Source: Pyrinomonadaceae bacterium (GTDB taxonomy: Bacteria > Acidobacteriota > Blastocatellia > Pyrinomonadales > Pyrinomonadaceae). Taken from it: a stretch of DNA of 7,115 nucleotides. Below are positions 1 to 6,118 of this stretch, one piece after another. The stretch's first letter is position 1; every line of letters begins with the position of its first letter. A program made the translations under genes and the position numbers. The notes beneath the pieces are model-generated. The model did not search any database and had not been told where the DNA came from. It worked only from the letters and a program-made list of their open reading frames with translations. Location of the stretch: positions 1 to 7,115 of the forward strand of contig JACCRA010000641.1 of assembly GCA_013813825.1 (NCBI GenBank), written 5' to 3'.

Positions 1-315
1 GCGGCGCTCATCTCCGACGGCGCGGACAACCGTTACGGTCATCCGAGTCAAGAAGTCCTCGACCGCCTGAAAGCCGCCGGCGTTAAACTCTACCGCACCG
101 ACTTGCAGGGCGAGATCACGATCACGACGCGCGGCAAGGACGACGACGCTCTCAAGATCACCACCCAGCGCGAGCCGGTTGCAGACTTGTGGGCCGGGCG
201 CGCGGCGCAACGCGACGACTCATCCCGCTCCGGCTTCATCCAGTATGGCGACTTCGGCCCCGCGCCGAAGAAAAAGAGAGACAACACGAACCGCAAAGAC
301 GCCGCCGGGAAGTGA
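1..315 (+). CDS. ComEC/Rec2-like MBL-fold protein, C-terminal part (5' truncated)
   Basis: The reading frame is open from base 1 and ends at TGA 313-315, giving 104 visible residues; the start lies outside the window. The segment ISDGADNRYGHP near the start, followed by a Leu/Lys-rich helix and YRTDLQGEITITT, matches the end of the metallo-beta-lactamase-like domain of ComEC/Rec2 competence proteins. In that family the last strands and the N-x-YGHP loop sit at the end of the domain. The final ~45 residues are a polar, Lys/Arg-rich tail (PKKKRDN) of low complexity. In full ComEC the domain follows a membrane DNA channel for uptake of transforming DNA. Stand-alone versions without the channel also exist, often beside a DUF3006 gene as here, so I favour a stand-alone or ComEC-like hydrolase. 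The visible part cannot decide between them because membrane segments and metal-binding HxHxDH would lie upstream. Confidence 0.8.
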   Translation, partial: AALISDGADNRYGHPSQEVLDRLKAAGVKLYRTDLQGEITITTRGKDDDALKITTQREPVADLWAGRAAQRDDSSRSGFIQYGDFGPAPKKKRDNTNRKDAAGK

Positions 316-328
316 GATAGTCGCTTTC

Positions 329-355
329 AAATTTGAGATTTGAAATCTCGAATTT
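329..355. repeat. AT-rich imperfect palindrome between comEC-like gene and DUF3006 gene
   Basis: Arms AAATTTGAGATTT (329-341) and AAATCTCGAATTT (343-355) pair at 12 of 13 positions, with a T/G wobble at 334/350 and a single central base. A further partial copy of the right arm, GGAATCTCAAAATTT, lies at 373-387. The rest of the 122-base gap holds only a ribosome binding site (AGGGA at 427-431). The sequence resembles the larger palindrome between purM and purN, so it is probably one member of a dispersed intergenic repeat family. There is no T-run that would make it a clear terminator. Confidence 0.7.
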
Positions 356-437
356 CATTCTGGTTGCGATTTGGAATCTCAAAATTTCGCTCTCGCTTGG
401 AGATTGAGATTGCACGGTTCAGGCGTAGGGAAAAGCG

Positions 438-776
438 ATGGCTGAGACAGTGAAACCGAAGCAGCGCGCACGGACGAAAAAGTTTCCCGCCGTCATCGAC
501 CGCATCGAAGACGGCGATATGGCCGTCGTCATTCTCGAAGACGACACGCGGGCGCAACTCGATCTCCACGTCTCGCGCCTGCCCACGGACGCGCGCTCCG
601 ATGGCGATCACTTGCTTCTGACCTTCGAGATCAGCGCCGACGGCGAAACACGCACGCTCAAAAAGATCGAGGCCGCGCCACAGCGACGCGCGAAGGCGGA
701 AGACCGTATCAAGCAAATGCAGGAACGCTTGGAAAAGTTGAGTGACACCGCCGGCCAAAAGGATTTCAAACTTTGA
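438..776 (+). CDS. DUF3006-family small protein
   Basis: This 112-residue protein is soluble, with no signal peptide or membrane segment. After a basic N-terminus (residues 1-16) comes PAVIDRIEDGDMAVVILEDD (17-36), the hallmark beginning of DUF3006: a short beta-rich domain in which 'IDRIEDG..AVV' is followed by a conserved LP (here 48-49) and a GD turn (56-57). Residues 85-101 (EDRIKQMQERLEKL core) form an amphipathic, probably coiled-coil helix, also usual at the end of this family. The start ATG has AGGGA six bases upstream. The function of DUF3006 is not established. Its frequent position next to ComEC-type MBL genes, repeated here 122 bases downstream of one, suggests a role linked to that protein, but this is inference from context. 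Family call is fairly secure; function unknown. Confidence 0.8.
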   Translation: MAETVKPKQRARTKKFPAVIDRIEDGDMAVVILEDDTRAQLDLHVSRLPTDARSDGDHLLLTFEISADGETRTLKKIEAAPQRRAKAEDRIKQMQERLEKLSDTAGQKDFKL

Positions 777-779
777 AAA

Positions 780-856
780 GCGGTCAGCCATCAGCTTTCA
801 GCCATCAGCCTCAACAATTTGTCTGTGGTGATCGCTGAAAGCTGATGGCTGACCGC
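780..856. repeat. Long inverted repeat with internal direct repeat, upstream of purM
   Basis: Arms 780-802 and 834-856 are perfectly complementary over 23 bases. Pairing resumes after one mismatch (804-807 with 829-832), leaving a loop of about 20 bases. Within the left half, CAGCCATCAGC occurs twice (785-795 and 799-809), and the right arm carries the complement (GCTGATGGCTG). The element begins three bases after the DUF3006 stop codon and ends ten bases before the purM ATG, filling nearly the whole gap. It could stop transcription, shape the purM leader or be a mobile REP-like palindrome. No U-tract follows it, so an intrinsic terminator is not supported. Confidence 0.85.
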
Positions 857-866
857 CCTTGAATCA

Positions 867-1904
867 ATGACTCAACCCTCAATCTCTTACAGCGATGCGG
901 GCGTTTCGATTGACGCGGCGAACCGGGCTGTTGACAAAATTAAACAACTGGCGCGCGGGACTTTTAACGCTCAGACGCTCTCGGAGATCGGCAGCTTCGG
1001 CGGGATGTTCGATGGCCGCTTCCCCGGCCTCGATGCGCCGGTGTTGGTCGCCTCGGCCGATGGCGTGGGGACCAAGCTGAAGCTCGCATTCGAGACCGGC
1101 ACGCACAACACCGTCGGGCGCGATCTGGTCAACCACTGTGTCAATGACATTCTGGTGCAGGGCGCGCGACCGCTCTTCTTTTTGGACTACGTAGCGACGG
1201 GAGCGCTGGCGCCCGACGTAATCGCGGCGGTCGTCGAAGGCGTGGCGCGTGGCTGCCGCGAAAACCGTTGCGTGCTGCTCGGTGGTGAGACGGCCGAAAT
1301 GCCCGGTTTCTACGCCGCCGGCGAGTACGACATCGCCGGCTTCATCGTCGGCGTCGTGGAGCGCGCGAATGTGATCGACGGCCGGAGGACCGCGCCGGGC
1401 GATGTGGTGCTCGCGCTCCCATCAATCGGCCTGCACACCAACGGCTACTCGCTCGCGCGCAAGCTCTTCTTTGAAGTCGCCGATTACAAAGTTGACACGC
1501 ACCTCGACGAGTTGGGCATGAGCGTCGGCGAGGCTCTATTGCAGCCGCACGCAAGTTATCTCGACGCGCTCGAAGGATTGATCGAGACGGGCGCGATTAA
1601 AGGACTCGCGCACATCACGGGCGGCGGACTGCTCGAAAATATCCCGCGCATTTTGCCTGAAGGCGTGGCTGTCGAGATCAAGCGCGGCTCGTGGCCGGTG
1701 CTTCCCGTCTTCAATCTCATGCAGCGGATCGGCAACGTCGCCGAGCATGAAATGTATCGCACCTTTAATATGGGCGCAGGCATGGTCATTATCTGCGCCC
1801 CGGCGGACGCCAACACGATCAGGTCGCACGTCTCAGGGCGCGGCGCAATGATTTATACAATCGGGCGCGTGGTGGCAGGCGAGCGGAAAGTCCTGCTTGT
1901 CTGA
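867..1904 (+). CDS. purM: Phosphoribosylformylglycinamidine cyclo-ligase (AIR synthetase)
   Basis: PurM closes the imidazole ring in de novo purine synthesis: FGAM + ATP gives AIR + ADP + Pi, in the cytoplasm, as a homodimer. The 345-residue length is normal for the family. Motifs in order: YSDAGVSID (8-16, N-terminal signature), the ATP-binding loop DGVGTK (65-70), VNDI (92-95), GGETAEMPG (139-147), HTNGYSLAR (190-198), AHITGGGLLENIPR (248-261) and FNMGAGMV (300-307). All belong to the PurM/SelD/HypE ATP-binding superfamily, and the YSDAG and GGETAEMPG forms are specific to PurM. The ATG at 867 gives exactly the expected N-terminus, but no Shine-Dalgarno precedes it; the 780-856 inverted repeat ends ten bases before it. 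purN follows 66 bases downstream on the same strand, so the two are probably co-transcribed. Complete and intact. Confidence 0.97.
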   Translation: MTQPSISYSDAGVSIDAANRAVDKIKQLARGTFNAQTLSEIGSFGGMFDGRFPGLDAPVLVASADGVGTKLKLAFETGTHNTVGRDLVNHCVNDILVQGARPLFFLDYVATGALAPDVIAAVVEGVARGCRENRCVLLGGETAEMPGFYAAGEYDIAGFIVGVVERANVIDGRRTAPGDVVLALPSIGLHTNGYSLARKLFFEVADYKVDTHLDELGMSVGEALLQPHASYLDALEGLIETGAIKGLAHITGGGLLENIPRILPEGVAVEIKRGSWPVLPVFNLMQRIGNVAEHEMYRTFNMGAGMVIICAPADANTIRSHVSGRGAMIYTIGRVVAGERKVLLV

Positions 1905-1911
1905 CGCTACG

Positions 1912-1947
1912 TTGCTCTCAAATCTGAAATTTCAGATTTGAGAGCAA
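1912..1947. repeat. 36-base perfect palindrome between purM and purN
   Basis: Bases 1912-1947 are a perfect self-complementary sequence with no loop: the left half starts TTGCTCTCAAATCTGAAA and the right half is its exact reverse complement. It lies seven bases after the purM stop and 23 bases before the purN start. It shares the AAATCT/AGATTT and CTCAAA/TTTGAG words with the palindrome at 329-355. In RNA it would form a hairpin of up to about 16 pairs. AATTC follows rather than a T-run, so it is not a typical intrinsic terminator, and would more likely affect mRNA stability or ribosome access, or be a repeat-family insertion. Confidence 0.9.
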
Positions 1948-1970
1948 TTCACAACTCCGAGTCCTAAAAC

Positions 1971-2621
1971 TTGAAACTGGCGATCTTAATTTCCGGTCGC
2001 GGCTCGAACATGCTGGCGCTTGCGGACGCCGTGCGCGACGGTCGCATCGCGGGTGCGGAAGTCGCTGTCGTGATTTCTGATCGCGCGAGCGCGGCGGGAC
2101 TCGCGCTGGCCGCCGCACGCGGCATTGAAGCCCTCGCCATCGAGCGGCACGGCGGGCGCACGCGCGAAGAGCACGAACGGGAGATGCTCGAAGCCTTGCG
2201 GACGCGCGGCGTCGAACTTGTCTGCCTCGCCGGCTTCATGCGTCTGCTCTCGCCTCAATTCGTCGCCGCTTACCGTGGCCGCATCCTCAACATTCATCCG
2301 AGCCTCCTGCCCGCCTTCCCCGGCCTCGACGCGCAGCAGCAAGCCATCGCTCACGGCGTCAAATGGAGCGGCTGCACCGTCCACTTCGTCGATGAGACTT
2401 TGGACGGCGGCCCCATCATCACGCAGCACATCGTTCCCGTCCGCGACGAAGACACGGCGGAAATCTTAGCCGCCCGCATCCTCGTCGAAGAGCATCAAGC
2501 TTATCCGGCAGCCGTGGCGCTCGTTGTTAGTGGGAACTACAAAGTATTCGGGCGGCGGATTGTTCGTAAGACTTTACAGGGAATCAAGGAAGCTATCGAA
2601 AATACTTTCGATGTCTCGTGA
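1971..2621 (+). CDS. purN: Phosphoribosylglycinamide formyltransferase (10-formyl-THF type)
   Basis: PurN transfers a formyl group from 10-formyltetrahydrofolate to GAR to make FGAR, the third step of purine synthesis. The protein has 216 residues. Visible motifs: the phosphate-binding LISGRGSNM (6-14), LAGFMRLLS (86-94), NIHPSLLPAFPGLD (107-120) and HFVDETLDGGPI (138-149). The catalytic triad of the E. coli enzyme (N106, H108, D144) aligns with N107, H109 and D145. After PGL the residues are DAQQQ rather than E. coli HTHRQ, a variant outside the triad. The start is TTG: an in-frame TAA lies at 1965-1967, no ATG occurs near the N-terminus, and KLAILISGRGSN must be included. No clear Shine-Dalgarno. 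The core ends near residue 200; the last ~16 residues are encoded by DNA shared antisense with the toxin gene at 2574. Confidence 0.95.
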   Translation: MKLAILISGRGSNMLALADAVRDGRIAGAEVAVVISDRASAAGLALAAARGIEALAIERHGGRTREEHEREMLEALRTRGVELVCLAGFMRLLSPQFVAAYRGRILNIHPSLLPAFPGLDAQQQAIAHGVKWSGCTVHFVDETLDGGPIITQHIVPVRDEDTAEILAARILVEEHQAYPAAVALVVSGNYKVFGRRIVRKTLQGIKEAIENTFDVS

Positions 2622-2882
2622 GCCGTGAAGCACCCGCAGGATTTCGATTCGATCCGCAAACGGCTGATAGAAGATGAGGTAGTCTTTGACGGCGAAGCTG
2701 CGGAGGTTGACCAGCAACTTGTACTGTTCCCGCCCGGTCTGCGGAAAGTCACGCAAAAGCGCGAACTTGCCGGTTATCTCTTTGATGAGTTTATTTGCTG
2801 CTTGCGTGTCGTGCTGTGCGACGTAGGCCCAAATTTCCTGCAAATCTTCCGTGGCGGTGGCGGCGACTTTGATAGTCCGCAT
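2574..2882 (-). CDS. parE: ParE/RelE-family toxin of a type II toxin-antitoxin pair
   Basis: A 102-residue protein of the RelE/ParE superfamily. It opens with a short strand and the helix ATEDLQEIWAYVAQ (10-23). Residues 24-45 form a second charged helix, FPQTGRE (46-52) follows, and the C-terminal sheet SFAVKDYLIFYQPFADRIEI (62-81) leads into ILRVLHGSRDIESIF (81-95), the most recognisable ParE stretch. Family members of the ParE type poison DNA gyrase and RelE types cleave mRNA. The lack of the basic/Tyr RelE catalytic set at the C-terminus and the ParD-type partner favour ParE, but target is inference. The ATG overlaps the antitoxin stop (TAATG at 2880-2884), so the two are translationally coupled. 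The 3' end overlaps the purN 3' end by 48 bases in antisense. Confidence 0.88.
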   Translation of the reverse strand: MRTIKVAATATEDLQEIWAYVAQHDTQAANKLIKEITGKFALLRDFPQTGREQYKLLVNLRSFAVKDYLIFYQPFADRIEILRVLHGSRDIESIFDSFLDSL

Positions 2883-3160
2883 TACTGTGGCCTCGAAGCA
2901 GTTTGTCCCTCTTGCCCTCGCTTAATAATCTCATCGGCGAAAGATTCAAGCTCGGCATCCGTCGCGTAAGTGGTAAAGCGCCCGTGCCGGATGTCCTCAA
3001 CGCCGCGCGTGATTTCGCGGCGTAAGGCTTCCATGCCTTCTTCTTGCGCTTTCAATAAGCGCAGGCCGGCGGTGATGACTTCATCGGCGGATTGATACGC
3101 TCCGCTTTTGATTTTTTCACTGACTAGCTCTTCAAGTTCGTCGGTCAACGTGATAGTCAT
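2882..3160 (-). CDS. parD: ParD-like antitoxin
   Basis: A 92-residue antitoxin preceding the toxin, as usual for parDE. The N-terminus MTITLTDELEELVSEKIKSG, then AYQSADEVITAGLRLLK (21-37), is the ribbon-helix-helix DNA-binding domain typical of ParD: a single strand for dimerisation and DNA contact, a first helix, then a 'G-Y-S-A-EV---GLRLL' second helix. Residues 38-80 are acidic/basic and helical and should wrap the toxin; the last ~12 are a polar tail. In known pairs the antitoxin neutralises the toxin and represses its own promoter. The ATG at 3160 has a good ribosome binding site, GAGGTG. It lies 84 bases downstream of the proC stop on the same strand, so read-through from proC or its own promoter could drive it. 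Composition (about half GC by counting sample lines) is lower than in proC and purN, consistent with acquisition. Confidence 0.88.
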   Translation of the reverse strand: MTITLTDELEELVSEKIKSGAYQSADEVITAGLRLLKAQEEGMEALRREITRGVEDIRHGRFTTYATDAELESFADEIIKRGQEGQTASRPQ

Positions 3161-3164
3161 ACTT

Positions 3165-3170
3165 CACCTC
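3165..3170 (-). promoter_or_regulatory. Ribosome binding site of the ParD-like antitoxin
   Basis: Read on the minus strand, GAGGTG stands four bases before the antitoxin ATG (AGT spacer after GAGGTGA). It is one of the clearest Shine-Dalgarno matches in the window and fixes the start at 3160. Confidence 0.7.
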
Positions 3171-3194
3171 GCGTCTCTTCCATACCGCTCGGTA

Positions 3195-3223
3195 ATGATG
3201 GCCTTTTCAGTTGTTAAATTCAA
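3195..3223 (-). promoter_or_regulatory. Weak candidate sigma70-type promoter for parDE
   Basis: On the minus strand, TTGAAT (3223-3218) and CATCAT (3200-3195) are separated by 17 bases, each matching four of six consensus positions. It sits in the 84-base proC-parD gap, where an autoregulated TA promoter would be expected. The match is weak and could be chance. Confidence 0.25.
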
Positions 3224-3244
3224 GACGGGCGGCAACCAGTTTCT

Positions 3245-4135
3245 TTATTTCTTTTGCCCCAATGCGACGGCTCTTTGATAGGCGGCATAGACGGCTTTCG
3301 AGAGCACGGTGCGGAGGCCGCCTTTCTCCATCTGGTAGATCGCTTCGGCGGACGTGCCGCCGGGCGAGGTGACCATGTTGCGGAGTTCGGCCGGGTGCTT
3401 GTGCGAGTCTTGCGCGAAGAGGACGGAGCCGAGCATCGTCTGCATCACGAGTTCCTGCGCGACATGGCGCGAGAAGCCCATGTGAACGCCGGCATCGGTG
3501 AGGGCTTCCATCACGAGGAAGAAGTAAGTGGGACCAGTGGCGCTTAAGGCGGTCGCCATGTCGATCCAACGCTCTTCCTCGACGCGCAACTCCTTACCCA
3601 GCGCGCCGAGCATCTGGCGCACCTGTTCGAGTTGCGCGTCGCCGACCTCCGGCGTCGCCGCCCAGACGGTCATGCCCTGTCCGATCTGCGCGGGCGTGTT
3701 CGGCATCGCGCGCACGACAGACGGATGGTTGAGTTCGCCCGCTAATGTCTCAATGCGCGCGCCAGCGATGATCGAGACAACGAGTTGCCCGGCTTGAACA
3801 ATTTCTTTCAACTCACTCAGCACGCCGCCGAGGCGTTGCGGCTTGACGGCGAGGACGACGATGGAATTTGACGACTCGTCGCCCGCCGCCGCGCCATCGT
3901 CTGATTGGCCGAGCGCGACCGCCTCGCGATTGCTCTCGACGACGCGGACGCCGTACTTCGCGGTCAACTCTTCGCGCCGCGCCGCGCGCGGGTGGCTGCC
4001 AATGATTTGAGTGGGGGCGACAAGTCGCCACTTCAGCACGCCCGCGATCATCGATTCGGCCATTACGCCGCAGCCGACGAATGAGAGCCGGGCGTTTCGT
4101 AGCGCGTTGTTGGGTTGTTCAATTTCAGGAGTCAT
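3245..4135 (-). CDS. proC: Pyrroline-5-carboxylate reductase
   Basis: ProC reduces 1-pyrroline-5-carboxylate to L-proline with NAD(P)H, the last step of proline synthesis, in the cytoplasm. Counting from ATG at 4135, the protein has 296 residues, somewhat longer than the usual ~270. Motifs: the Rossmann loop [12 protein letters not shown] (19-30), AVKPQ (96-100), [13 protein letters not shown] (142-154), SATGPTYFF (198-206), and the family signature around [16 protein letters not shown] (251-266). The extra length comes from a short N-terminal tail (1-15) and a Gly/Ala/Asp-rich insertion (about 76-90) before the VVLAVKP strand, probably a surface loop. An in-frame TTG at 4159 would add eight residues, but nothing in the family supports that. 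GGAG occurs 12 bases before the ATG, rather far. It is divergent from tyrS, and parDE follows on the same strand. Confidence 0.95.
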   Translation of the reverse strand: MTPEIEQPNNALRNARLSFVGCGVMAESMIAGVLKWRLVAPTQIIGSHPRAARREELTAKYGVRVVESNREAVALGQSDDGAAAGDESSNSIVVLAVKPQRLGGVLSELKEIVQAGQLVVSIIAGARIETLAGELNHPSVVRAMPNTPAQIGQGMTVWAATPEVGDAQLEQVRQMLGALGKELRVEEERWIDMATALSATGPTYFFLVMEALTDAGVHMGFSRHVAQELVMQTMLGSVLFAQDSHKHPAELRNMVTSPGGTSAEAIYQMEKGGLRTVLSKAVYAAYQRAVALGQKK

Positions 4136-4143
4136 CTTAAAGT

Positions 4144-4189
4144 TTTGCTCCGGGGGCAAAGCATAGCGCAGCCTTCGGCGGATGCGCTA
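4144..4189. other. Two adjacent hairpins in the proC-tyrS divergent spacer
   Basis: The first stem pairs 4144-4150 (TTTGCTC) with 4154-4160 (GGGCAAA, one wobble). The second pairs TAGCGCA (4164-4170) with TGCGCTA (4183-4189), with inner GCC/GGC pairs around a TTC loop and a three-base bulge. They are three bases apart and lie inside the 123-base gap that must contain the start regions of both genes. They may be a small intergenic repeat or part of the tyrS leader. No T-box consensus or anti-terminator arrangement is visible. Confidence 0.5.
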
Positions 4190-4258
4190 CTCTATCAGCC
4201 GAAACAAATTATGGACGGGCAAGGGACCAATCCCCCCCGGCAATTAGAGACGCAGACG

Positions 4259-5476
4259 ATGACGATTGACGAACAACTAGCTTTCTTACGCAAGGGGACG
4301 GTCGAGATTATCCGCGAGGCGGATTTGCGCGCGAAGCTGGAAAAGTCCGCCCGGACGGGCGTGCCGCTGCGCGTCAAGTACGGAGCCGATCCGACCGCGC
4401 CGGACATTCATCTCGGTCATACGGTGGTGATCCGGCGCTTGCGCGCATTCCAACAGTTGGGCCATCAGGTGATCTTTCTGATCGGCGACTTCACGGGGCT
4501 GATCGGCGATCCGTCGGGCAAGTCCGCGACGCGCCCGCAACTGACGCGCGAAGAGATCGCGATTAACGCCGAAACTTACAAGGCGCAAATCTTCAAGTTG
4601 CTCGATCCCGCGAAGACGATCATCGATTTCAACTCGCGCTGGATGGACACGCTCGGCTCCGAGGGCTTCATCCGCCTCGCGTCGCGCGTCACGGTCAAGC
4701 AAATCTTAGAGCGCGACGACTTCGAGCAGCGTCTGCGCGAAGAGCGGCCGATTGCGCTCCATGAACTGCTCTACCCGTTGGTGCAGGGCTACGATTCAGT
4801 CGCGCTCGAAGCGGATGTCGAATTCGGCGGGACGGATCAGAAGTTCAACATGCTCGTCGGGCGCAATCTCCAACGCGAGTACAGACAAGAGGCACAAGTC
4901 GTCATCATTACGCCGCTCCTCGAAGGCACGGACGGTGTGCAGAAAATGTCTAAATCTTTGGGGAACTACATCGGCATCAACGAGCCGCCGCAGGAGATGT
5001 TCGGCAAACTAATGTCGATCTCCGACGAATTGATGTGGCGCTATTACGAGCTATGCACCGACCTGCGCGCCGAAGAGATTAACGCCATGCGTGCCGCGGC
5101 GGAAGCGGGCGAGCGCAACCCGCGCGATGTGAAAGTCGAGTTGGCGAAGCGCATCATCACGGATTTTCATTCGGCTGATGACGCACAAATTGCCGAAGAT
5201 GAGTTCAATCGAATCTTCCGCAGCAAAGAGATACCAGAGGACATTGAAACGTGCGAAATAAAAGCGGAAGGGTGGCCGTTGCCGCACTTGCTCGTCGAGA
5301 CGGGACTGGCGGAATCAAAAGCTGAGGCCCGACGGCTGATCGAACAAGGCGGCGTGCGGATCGGCGGCGTGCGTCAGACGGACACTGGTATTGTGGTCGG
5401 AATCAAATCTGGCGAGGAGTCACTCTTACAAGTCGGCAAGCGCCGCTTTCTGCGCGTGCGCGGGGTCGCGGCGTGA
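4259..5476 (+). CDS. tyrS: Tyrosyl-tRNA synthetase
   Basis: TyrS attaches tyrosine to tRNA-Tyr using ATP; a class I synthetase, cytoplasmic homodimer. From ATG 4259 the protein has 405 residues, usual length. Motifs: [15 protein letters not shown] (40-54; HLGH is the HIGH signature), [17 protein letters not shown] (73-89), YPLVQGYDS (172-180), [11 protein letters not shown] (187-197) and the second ATP signature KMSKS (229-233). An S4-type RNA-binding domain occupies about 341-402 ([19 protein letters not shown] at 352-370). The HLGH and FGGTDQ forms match the TyrZ-like branch of bacterial TyrRS rather than the E. coli TyrS branch. The frame is open further upstream (ATG 4211, and to 4115), but [13 protein letters not shown] is the family's usual N-terminus. 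Only a weak AGAGA precedes it. Divergent from proC; regulation not evident. Confidence 0.96.
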   Translation: MTIDEQLAFLRKGTVEIIREADLRAKLEKSARTGVPLRVKYGADPTAPDIHLGHTVVIRRLRAFQQLGHQVIFLIGDFTGLIGDPSGKSATRPQLTREEIAINAETYKAQIFKLLDPAKTIIDFNSRWMDTLGSEGFIRLASRVTVKQILERDDFEQRLREERPIALHELLYPLVQGYDSVALEADVEFGGTDQKFNMLVGRNLQREYRQEAQVVIITPLLEGTDGVQKMSKSLGNYIGINEPPQEMFGKLMSISDELMWRYYELCTDLRAEEINAMRAAAEAGERNPRDVKVELAKRIITDFHSADDAQIAEDEFNRIFRSKEIPEDIETCEIKAEGWPLPHLLVETGLAESKAEARRLIEQGGVRIGGVRQTDTGIVVGIKSGEESLLQVGKRRFLRVRGVAA

Positions 5477-5608
5477 ATCCACGAACCGACAATTGGTAGC
5501 TGTGCTCTCGCTTGGTGCGCCACGTGACTCAAACGATTTCCCTGCGATTTTTGGCACTTCCTCTGGCCGACGGCGTGTTTGACAAGAACAGCTTGCACAT
5601 CGCTTGCA
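5477..5608. other. Gap between tyrS and the nucleotidyltransferase cassette
   Basis: This 132-base stretch holds no gene, tRNA, strong hairpin or T-run terminator that I can see. A consensus -35 hexamer TTGACA occurs at 5579-5584, but no acceptable -10 follows at 16-18 bases and the cassette start would be too close, so a promoter is not claimed. Confidence 0.5.
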
Positions 5609-6118
5609 ATGAAAGAAACGCTTAAAGTCGTAAACCAAATGGTCAGAGATGGCGTGATCGAAGACTACGCCATCGGGGGAGCCATCGCCGCAATTTATTA
5701 TCTTGAGCCATTTGACACAGCAGACCTTGATATTTTTGTTCAGGTAAGCACGACCGGCAGCGATTTGATGATTCTCGCCCCCATTTACGAATATTTGATT
5801 AAGCGAGGTTTCAAGGCAAAAGGCGAGTTCATATACATAGAGGGACTCCCCGTTCAATTCCTGCCCGTCTTTAACCCCCTCACAGAGGAAGCAGTAAGAA
5901 AGGCGCAGACAATAAAGTATGCGAGAGTCACAACACGCATCATGCGCCCAGAGCATTTGGTAGCTATCATGCTAGATACCAGACGTCCCAAAGACTACTT
6001 ACGAATCAGCATGTTCTTAGAGCATGGCACGGTCAACTTGCGCTCACTGAATGCTGTTTTGAGGCGACACGATTTAATGAAGAAGTGGAAGGATCACGAA
6101 CACAGATTCAAGCCATGA
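5609..6118 (+). CDS. Minimal nucleotidyltransferase-fold protein (first gene of a two-gene cassette)
   Basis: A 169-residue cytoplasmic protein from ATG 5609. YAIGGAIAAIYYLEP (20-34) and TADLDIFVQV (37-46) are the GG motif and the D-x-D motif (D39, D41) of the DNA polymerase-beta-like nucleotidyltransferase superfamily, which includes MNT and AbiEii-type toxins. LPVQFLPVFNPLTEEAV (80-96) corresponds to the third strand, where many members carry a third metal-binding Asp; here the position appears to be Q83. A C-terminal helical part contains RPEHLVAIMLDTRRPKDYLRI (113-133), typical of the family. No Shine-Dalgarno is visible, and a TTG at 5579 would add ten residues. The stop overlaps the next gene's ATG (ATGA, 6115-6118). 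Sampled GC is about 47% against roughly 65% in tyrS, suggesting acquisition. It may be the enzymatic half of a toxin-antitoxin or defence pair, but substrate and activity are unknown. Confidence 0.75.
   Translation: MKETLKVVNQMVRDGVIEDYAIGGAIAAIYYLEPFDTADLDIFVQVSTTGSDLMILAPIYEYLIKRGFKAKGEFIYIEGLPVQFLPVFNPLTEEAVRKAQTIKYARVTTRIMRPEHLVAIMLDTRRPKDYLRISMFLEHGTVNLRSLNAVLRRHDLMKKWKDHEHRFKP

Noticed and set aside
327..791. Long open frame on the minus strand opposite the DUF3006 gene
   Set aside because: It mirrors the codon structure of the + strand gene, has no recognisable domain and spans both intergenic palindromes.
2625..2969. Open frame on + opposite the ParDE pair
   Set aside because: No family resemblance; the minus strand carries convincing ParE and ParD proteins over the same bases.
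4136..4159. Upstream TTG start for proC adding eight residues
   Set aside because: The ATG at 4135 already gives an N-terminus longer than the usual family start, and the extension runs into the hairpin region.
4115..4258. N-terminal extension of tyrS by up to 48 residues
   Set aside because: The extension has no family resemblance, would overlap the proC start, and the canonical TyrRS N-terminus begins at ATG 4259.
4136..4258. T-box riboswitch upstream of tyrS
   Set aside because: The conserved T-box bulge sequence and a terminator/antiterminator pair are not visible, and the leader is too short.
5579..5608. TTGACA as promoter or TTG as start of the nucleotidyltransferase
   Set aside because: No acceptable -10 at 16-18 bases, and the ten extra residues have no family support; ATG 5609 is simpler.
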